Shown one piece after another: positions 5,495 through 9,031 of a DNA stretch of 9,031 nucleotides. The stretch covers positions 1 to 9,031 of the forward strand of contig JBPEWY010000060.1 in the NCBI GenBank assembly GCA_052032225.1, written 5' to 3'. The notes under the pieces were generated by a model, which saw only the letters and a list, made by a program, of their open reading frames with translations, searched no databases and was not told the origin of the DNA. Each line of letters starts with the position of its first letter. Position 1 is the stretch's first letter. The DNA is from JBPEWY01 sp052032225. GTDB taxonomy: Bacteria > Bacteroidota > Bacteroidia > Flavobacteriales > Flavobacteriaceae. A program made the translations under genes and the position numbers.

Positions 5495-7246
5495 TTAACG
5501 CTCTAATACTAACACCTCGTAGGCAGCATTGGCTTCGTTATAAGCCTTGAGTTCTATTCTGTTTTCGGTTATTGAGATTAATCCCCAACGGTGGTTAAGC
5601 TCACTTAACACTAGGTCTTGGCCAAAGTTTAATACTATTCTTAAATCGTGCTCACAGTCTCTGTAAACTCTCCACAACCCGTCTAAAATAGGATCTTGGT
5701 TTACGCTTACAGCCAATACATGCTCTGCATTAAATTGTAATTGGTATTCTGCAAACACTTGAGTATCGTCTATATCTCCTTTAGTGTGTTTAGCAACCAT
5801 CCAAGAGCCTTCCATTAAAATATCTCTAATGTAGTGAACATCATCATCGTCATCTTCATTCTCGCAATAACGCTCTACTATTAATTGGTAGCCTTCTACT
5901 TCAAATCTAATATATCTGTGTGTTAGCTCACGTACAGGCCACTCAAAGTTTACTTGAGGTTCGTCTCCAAAACTTAGCGCTACTGCTAATGTTCCGTTAG
6001 CTGTTTCTGAGATTTCCCAGCTTCCTTGCGATGTGTTTACTCCATTACTTAATGTAACTACGCCTTCTGCCTGGAACTCAAACTCGTATCCTAATAATCT
6101 GTCTATTGGCTCTCCGTTATATTTAACACGCTTAATAATCCATACACATTCTCTAAGAATTTCGCGAAGCGTATTAGGATCTTGGTCTACCAAGTCGCAT
6201 GCTTGCTTCATTCTAATACGGTTACCTCCTTCTGTGTAAAGTTTAATTTTTCCTTCTTCTATTTCGTAAACTATCCACTCTAAATTAAAGTCTAGAAGTG
6301 TATCAAAATCTAACGTAAGTTTTACACCACTATCTGTAACTCTGGTTTGCCAAGTTCCTTCTATTGCAGCACCTGCAAAAGCTCTTGCTACTACAGTTCC
6401 GTTTTCAAAGAAATTAAGTACATAATCTCTGTACTGTGGAGTTTGATCAACATTTTCACGTTTTACCTCTGTAACAATCCAAGGGCATTCTACCAGGTAA
6501 GCATCTAAACGCTCTTTATCAAAATCATCATCATTATAATCATTATCGTCATCTTCATCACATTCGTCTTTAGCTTCTTGTATTGCCGCAACTAACTCTG
6601 CATTGCTATCTACTACAATTTCAGAACCATCATACAGTATTAATGTAACCGGGAACTGTAATGCAACTCTATCATTTTCACTTAATTCTTTGAAGAAAAG
6701 ATGCATTTGTCTATCTGACTCAATAACCACTGTACCGGTTTGCTGATTGTTAGCATCGTAGGTAAAGAATGTAATAGGATATTTAAAATCTATACACTCA
6801 ATATCATCGTCTTCTTCTTCACACTCATCAATTAAAGCTTCTAGCTCACTCTGACTGTTAATAGTAATTTCTGTGAAGTCTCCCATTACAATTGTAATTG
6901 GGAAGAAAATTTCAAGGATATCTTCATCGTCCTCAAACTCATCGAATAATTTTTCTATATATTCAATGTCTTCTTCAGAATCTATGGTGATTTCTATACC
7001 ATTAACCGATACCGTTACCGGCAATACTACAGTACCACAGCTAAATCTGTCTATGATGTTGTCATGAGAACCGTCGTTGGCTGCAGTGCGTTGCATTAAC
7101 GTTGCTGCTACAGATGATGAAGTTATGGTTTCTGATTCATCCGGACCGGGTTCTAAAACATCAATCTCGTCTTGACACGATATTGCCGTTAGTGTAAAAA
7201 GTACCACTAAGGCCGCCATTAAAAGGTTATTACATAGTTTTTTCAT
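5495..7246 (-). CDS. Large repeat-containing acidic lipoprotein of unknown function, divergent from the sigma/FecR cassette
   Basis: 583 residues from the ATG at 7246. This start is preferred to the in-frame ATG at 7282 because it gives a textbook lipoprotein signal (MKKLCNN, hydrophobic core, lipobox AISC with Cys24), and because the upstream start would fall in the putative promoter. QDE after the Cys is acidic, which is compatible with surface export in Bacteroidetes. Residues 70-230 hold four ~41-residue units, each with a P[VI]T strand (Pro76, 116, 157, 199). They are paired inside Cys brackets 70/142 and 151/229. Residues about 246-583 hold three modules in exact 113-residue register (Trp256, 369, 482). 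Acidic linkers, for example 228-243, could bind cations. The modules look all-beta and perhaps lipocalin-like, but I do not recognise a named family. The divergent position and shared promoter motif suggest control by the neighbouring sigma factor. Confidence 0.85.
   Translation of the reverse strand: MKKLCNNLLMAALVVLFTLTAISCQDEIDVLEPGPDESETITSSSVAATLMQRTAANDGSHDNIIDRFSCGTVVLPVTVSVNGIEITIDSEEDIEYIEKLFDEFEDDEDILEIFFPITIVMGDFTEITINSQSELEALIDECEEEDDDIECIDFKYPITFFTYDANNQQTGTVVIESDRQMHLFFKELSENDRVALQFPVTLILYDGSEIVVDSNAELVAAIQEAKDECDEDDDNDYNDDDFDKERLDAYLVECPWIVTEVKRENVDQTPQYRDYVLNFFENGTVVARAFAGAAIEGTWQTRVTDSGVKLTLDFDTLLDFNLEWIVYEIEEGKIKLYTEGGNRIRMKQACDLVDQDPNTLREILRECVWIIKRVKYNGEPIDRLLGYEFEFQAEGVVTLSNGVNTSQGSWEISETANGTLAVALSFGDEPQVNFEWPVRELTHRYIRFEVEGYQLIVERYCENEDDDDDVHYIRDILMEGSWMVAKHTKGDIDDTQVFAEYQLQFNAEHVLAVSVNQDPILDGLWRVYRDCEHDLRIVLNFGQDLVLSELNHRWGLISITENRIELKAYNEANAAYEVLVLER
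5498..6511 (-). repeat. Coding tandem repeat: three ~113-residue C-terminal modules
   Basis: The modules begin at ECPWIVTEVK, ECVWIIKRVK and EGSWMVAKHT (Trp256, Trp369, Trp482), with spacing 113 and 113. Each then has an aromatic-rich strand (YVLNFF, YEFEFQ, YQLQFN), a G-x-W turn (GTW 297, GSW 408, GLW 523), a strand like LDF/LSF/LNFG, a further Trp (324, 436, 554) and a final strand pair. Modules 1 and 2 are bracketed by Cys (254/350 and 367/461); module 3 lacks both bracket cysteines. The repeat is seen at protein level and has diverged at DNA level. Confidence 0.85.
6557..7039 (-). repeat. Coding tandem repeat: four ~41-residue units in two Cys-bracketed pairs
   Basis: Each unit has a strand of pattern [LFY]P[VI]T, a turn, a second strand (EITIDS, EITINS, TVVIES, EIVVDS), then a short helix (EDIEYI, SELEAL, RQMHLF, AELVAA). 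Units start near residues 75, 115, 156 and 198. Units 1+2 lie between Cys70 and Cys142, and units 3+4 between Cys151 and Cys229. Both pairs end in a similar DEC-acidic stretch, suggesting an ~81-residue pair that was itself duplicated. Confidence 0.8.
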
Positions 7247-7271
7247 GATGTTGAAGTTTTGTGGGTTTTGC

Positions 7272-7305
7272 TTATAAAACAATTAGAAAGCAAAAAACCC
7301 TACCT
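7272..7305 (-). promoter_or_regulatory. Candidate ECF sigma promoter upstream of the repeat lipoprotein gene
   Basis: On the - strand: AGGTAGGGTT (7305-7296), 13 bases, then TTGTTTTATAA (7282-7272), ending 25 bases before the ATG at 7246. The same two blocks with the same spacing occur upstream of fecR (7894-7927), differing at one base in the second block. The layout, a G-rich upstream block and a second block ahead of the start codon, suits a -35/-10 pair read by the adjacent ECF sigma factor. Promoter function is inferred from the duplication and position. Confidence 0.65.
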
Positions 7306-7335
7306 TGATGATTAATTTTTTTTAAAATATATTTA
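7305..7335 (+). promoter_or_regulatory. Candidate housekeeping promoter for the sigma factor gene
   Basis: TTG (7305-7307), 20 bases, then TATATTTA (7328-7335) fits the Bacteroidetes consensus TTG ... TAnnTTTG except for the last base. It would start transcription near 7342 and leave a short leader of about 20 bases. Its TTG abuts the upstream block of the divergent lipoprotein promoter, so the two promoters would sit back to back. AT-rich DNA makes chance matches easy, so confidence is low. Confidence 0.35.
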
Positions 7336-7350
7336 CACCTTATTTTATAA

Positions 7351-7365
7351 ATGTTACAACATTGA
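7351..7365 (+). other. Four-codon upstream reading frame overlapping the sigma factor start
   Basis: ATG TTA CAA CAT TGA encodes M-L-Q-H-stop. Its TGA (7363-7365) overlaps the TTG start of the sigma gene (7362-7364) by two bases in a TTGA arrangement, one frame apart. This could couple translation of the sigma gene to a tiny leader, or be chance. Confidence 0.3.
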
Positions 7366-7877
7366 CTCAGAAGCTTCCAGAAAACGTTTGCCAAGAACAT
7401 ACTTTCGAGAAGTTGTTTTTAAGCCATTCTAAAACCATCTTTAATTATATATATTACAAGTGCGGTAACGAAGAAAAGGCGAACGATATTGTTCAAGAAT
7501 CGTTTGTTAAACTCTGGGAAAATTGTGCAAAAGTTACGGTAGATAAAGCCCGAGCTTTCCTTTACAAAGTATCTAACAACTTATTTTTAAATGATGTTAA
7601 AGCACAAAAGGTAGCATTAAAATATGCAGATGACCACTCCGAAACGAGTACCAATATTTCGCCTGAGTTTGTATTAAGAGAAAAAGAGTTTCAACAAAAA
7701 TTAGAAAACGCTATTGCAAATTTAACAGAAGCGCAACGAACCGCTTTTTTACTTAACAGAATAGATGGTAAAAAATATAAAGAGATAGCAGAAATACTTA
7801 ATATATCTGTTAAAGCAGTAGAAAAGCGAATTCACGGTGCACTTGTTAGTTTACGAGAGCAAATAGAAGGAATTTAA
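7362..7877 (+). CDS. ECF (FecI-like) RNA polymerase sigma-70 factor
   Basis: 171 residues, normal for Bacteroidetes ECF sigma factors, which direct RNA polymerase to a small regulon when released from an anti-sigma factor. Region 2 spans about 15-85, with the core-binding stretch NDIVQESFVKLWEN (41-54). Region 4 (about 112-166) has a helix-turn-helix around YKEIAEILNISVKAVEKRIHGA (139-160). The frame contains no ATG at all and no in-frame upstream ATG before a stop at 7323-7325, so TTG at 7362 is the only ordinary start. It gives the N-terminus TQKLPENVCQEHTF, which fits flavobacterial relatives that I recall starting M-S-Q-x-L. A single lost T next to this site would be the alternative, because one more T would join the frame to the ATG at 7351. 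fecR follows after 65 bases. Confidence 0.93.
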   Translation: MTQKLPENVCQEHTFEKLFLSHSKTIFNYIYYKCGNEEKANDIVQESFVKLWENCAKVTVDKARAFLYKVSNNLFLNDVKAQKVALKYADDHSETSTNISPEFVLREKEFQQKLENAIANLTEAQRTAFLLNRIDGKKYKEIAEILNISVKAVEKRIHGALVSLREQIEGI

Positions 7878-7893
7878 TTTTTTTAACTACTTG

Positions 7894-7927
7894 AGGTAGG
7901 GTTAATTAAAGGCAAGTTGTTATATAA
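7894..7927 (+). promoter_or_regulatory. Candidate ECF sigma promoter upstream of fecR
   Basis: AGGTAGGGTT (7894-7903), 13 bases, TTGTTATATAA (7917-7927), ending 15 bases before the fecR ATG. It is the second copy of the element found in front of the divergent lipoprotein gene, in the same orientation relative to the gene it precedes. It lies in the 65-base gap between the sigma and fecR genes, so the anti-sigma and receptor genes could be raised separately from the sigma gene. Function is inferred. Confidence 0.65.
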
Positions 7928-7942
7928 TAAAACGAGAATACC

Positions 7943-8851
7943 ATGCAAGAGCATTACTTAGCAAAATGGCTTAGCGGAGAACTCACTCCCGAAGAGCTTC
8001 AGGAGTTTAAAAAATCTGAAGCCTATGCTACTTATGTTAAAATTGCAGAAGCTTCATCTAAATTTAAAGCTCCTGATTTTGACAGTAAGAAAGCACTCGA
8101 GCAACTTAAGGCTTCTCGTTTACAAAAACCTAAACAATCTAAAGTTATATCGCTTGCCAGATATAAAACTGCTTTACAAATTGCAGCTGCAGTTATTGTT
8201 TTATTTGCAGGATATTGGTTTTTTACAACTAAAAATACCGTAGTAAATACCGAACTTGCCCAACAAACAGAAATTTCTTTACCCGATAATTCTGTTGTAA
8301 AACTTAACGCTCAATCTAAATTAGTGTACAACAAACCTAATTGGGATAAAAAAAGAACTGTTAATTTAAATGGTGAAGCTTTTTTTAAGGTTGCAAAAGG
8401 AAAAAAGTTTGATGTAGCTACCGATTATGGAGTGGTTTCTGTTTTAGGCACCGAGTTTAATGTAAAAAGTAGAGCCAACTATTTTGAAGTTTCTTGCTAC
8501 GAAGGATTGGTACAAGTAACCTACAATAATAAAACTTTAAAACTACCGGCAGGAAAAAGTTTCTTGGTGGTAGATAATACCCAAATGCAACGCGATATAC
8601 CTGCTTATTCTGCTCCGTCTTGGTTAACTAACGAGAGTACTTTTAAAAGCATTCCGCTTACTTATGTACTTAACGAGTTAGAGCGCCAATATAATATTAC
8701 TGTGGTTAGAAATAACATAAACACCCAAAGGTTATTTACGGGTAGTTTTACAAATAAAAATTTATCTTTAGCGTTACAGAGCATATGTAATCCGCTGCAT
8801 TTAACTTATGAGATTGCGGATAATAAGGTAATGCTATATGAAGCACGCTAA
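7943..8851 (+). CDS. FecR-family anti-sigma factor (transmembrane sigma regulator)
   Basis: 302 residues. The short N-terminal cytoplasmic part (1 to about 73) includes LAKWLSGELTPEEL (6-19), the usual Bacteroidetes FecR opening that would hold the sigma factor. One membrane segment follows (about 77-95, LQIAAAVIVLFAGYWFF). The periplasmic FecR domain (about 104-196) shows ISLPDNSVVKLNAQSKLVYN, LNGEAFFKV, VLGTEFNVK and VSCYEGLVQV. A C-terminal DUF4974-type domain (about 233-300) shows SIPLTYVLNELERQYNITV and FTGSFTNKNLSLALQSIC. In this family the periplasmic part senses a signal-loaded outer-membrane receptor through its STN domain, leading to release of the sigma factor. The next gene starts inside this one (14-base overlap), giving strong translational coupling to the receptor. 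Confidence 0.95.
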   Translation: MQEHYLAKWLSGELTPEELQEFKKSEAYATYVKIAEASSKFKAPDFDSKKALEQLKASRLQKPKQSKVISLARYKTALQIAAAVIVLFAGYWFFTTKNTVVNTELAQQTEISLPDNSVVKLNAQSKLVYNKPNWDKKRTVNLNGEAFFKVAKGKKFDVATDYGVVSVLGTEFNVKSRANYFEVSCYEGLVQVTYNNKTLKLPAGKSFLVVDNTQMQRDIPAYSAPSWLTNESTFKSIPLTYVLNELERQYNITVVRNNINTQRLFTGSFTNKNLSLALQSICNPLHLTYEIADNKVMLYEAR

Positions 8852-9031
8852 GGCCGTATATATACTTCTTTTTTGTATTGGTTGTTTAAAAGGATTCGCG
8901 CAAGATGCAAAAAAACAGCCTCTTTTAGCTATTCTTCCTAAAATAGAAGAGCAGTTTAAAATTAAATTTTCTTATGCAGATGCCGATTTAAAAGATGTTC
9001 TAGTTACAGTTCCTGATATTGAAAAAACATC
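8838..9031 (+). CDS. STN-domain outer-membrane protein, probably TonB-dependent receptor; 3' end outside window
   Basis: 64 complete codons are present from the ATG at 8838 and the frame runs off the window. A Sec signal peptide (MKHAKAVYILLFCIGCLKGFAQ) ends in FAQ before Asp23, a common Bacteroidetes signal peptidase I site. The Cys at 16 lacks a proper lipobox. From about residue 29, LLAILPKIEEQFKIKFSYADADLKDVLVTVPD has the pattern of an STN domain, the periplasmic signalling domain of FecA/SusC-type transducers that contacts FecR. The start lies 14 bases inside fecR, in another frame. The rest, presumably a carboxypeptidase-like domain, plug and beta-barrel, cannot be seen, so the substrate is unknown. 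An STN protein without a barrel is also possible. Confidence 0.8.
   Translation, partial: MKHAKAVYILLFCIGCLKGFAQDAKKQPLLAILPKIEEQFKIKFSYADADLKDVLVTVPDIEKT

Noticed and set aside
6033..7067. Two + strand open frames within the repeat lipoprotein (6033-6239, 6873-7067)
   Set aside because: Antisense shadows; the Ser-rich composition mirrors the GAA/GAT acidic codons of the real gene.
7247..7282. In-frame ATG at 7282 as the start of the repeat lipoprotein
   Set aside because: It would add 12 residues ahead of an already complete lipoprotein signal peptide and place the start inside the putative promoter element.
8025..8243. 72-residue + strand open frame within fecR
   Set aside because: Leu/Lys-rich out-of-frame shadow of a clear FecR gene.

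Overview
The window looks like chromosomal DNA of a marine or soil Bacteroidetes, most likely a Flavobacteriaceae member. The DNA is AT-rich and Shine-Dalgarno sites are weak. Lipoprotein signals are short. A FecI-type sigma factor / FecR anti-sigma / STN-domain receptor cassette is present, and candidate promoters resemble the Bacteroidetes TTG ... TAnnTTTG consensus. No RNA genes, CRISPR arrays, insertion sequences or phage genes were seen. The longest stretch without a gene is 185 bases (5310-5494).

Left part (1-3031, + strand): five tightly packed genes. They are the 3' end of a HerA-like ATPase of the YjgR/DUF853 family, a small lipoprotein, a YitT-type membrane protein with a C-terminal DUF2179 domain, a cupin, and a VOC/glyoxalase-fold protein. 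Gaps of 2-28 bases suggest one transcript, but no shared pathway is evident. This run meets the oppositely transcribed folD with one base between the two stop codons.

Middle part (3033-5309, - strand): ffh (SRP GTPase) followed by folD, probably one housekeeping operon. A candidate TAnnTTTG box lies upstream of ffh. A strong hairpin terminator (5404-5439) separates ffh from the next - strand gene.

Right part (5495-9031): a cell-surface signalling locus. An ECF sigma factor (7362-7877, TTG start), a FecR-type anti-sigma factor (7943-8851) and the start of an STN-domain, presumably TonB-dependent, receptor (8838 to the window end) run to the right. Divergent from them is a 583-residue lipoprotein made of internal repeats: four ~41-residue units grouped in two Cys-bracketed pairs, then three modules with an exact 113-residue period. 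The same two-part motif (AGGTAGGGTT, 13 bases, TTGTTWTATAA) occurs once upstream of this lipoprotein gene and once upstream of fecR, with identical spacing and pointing toward each gene. The simplest reading is that the sigma factor drives both genes, which would make the repeat lipoprotein part of the system's regulon. This is the most interesting feature of the window.
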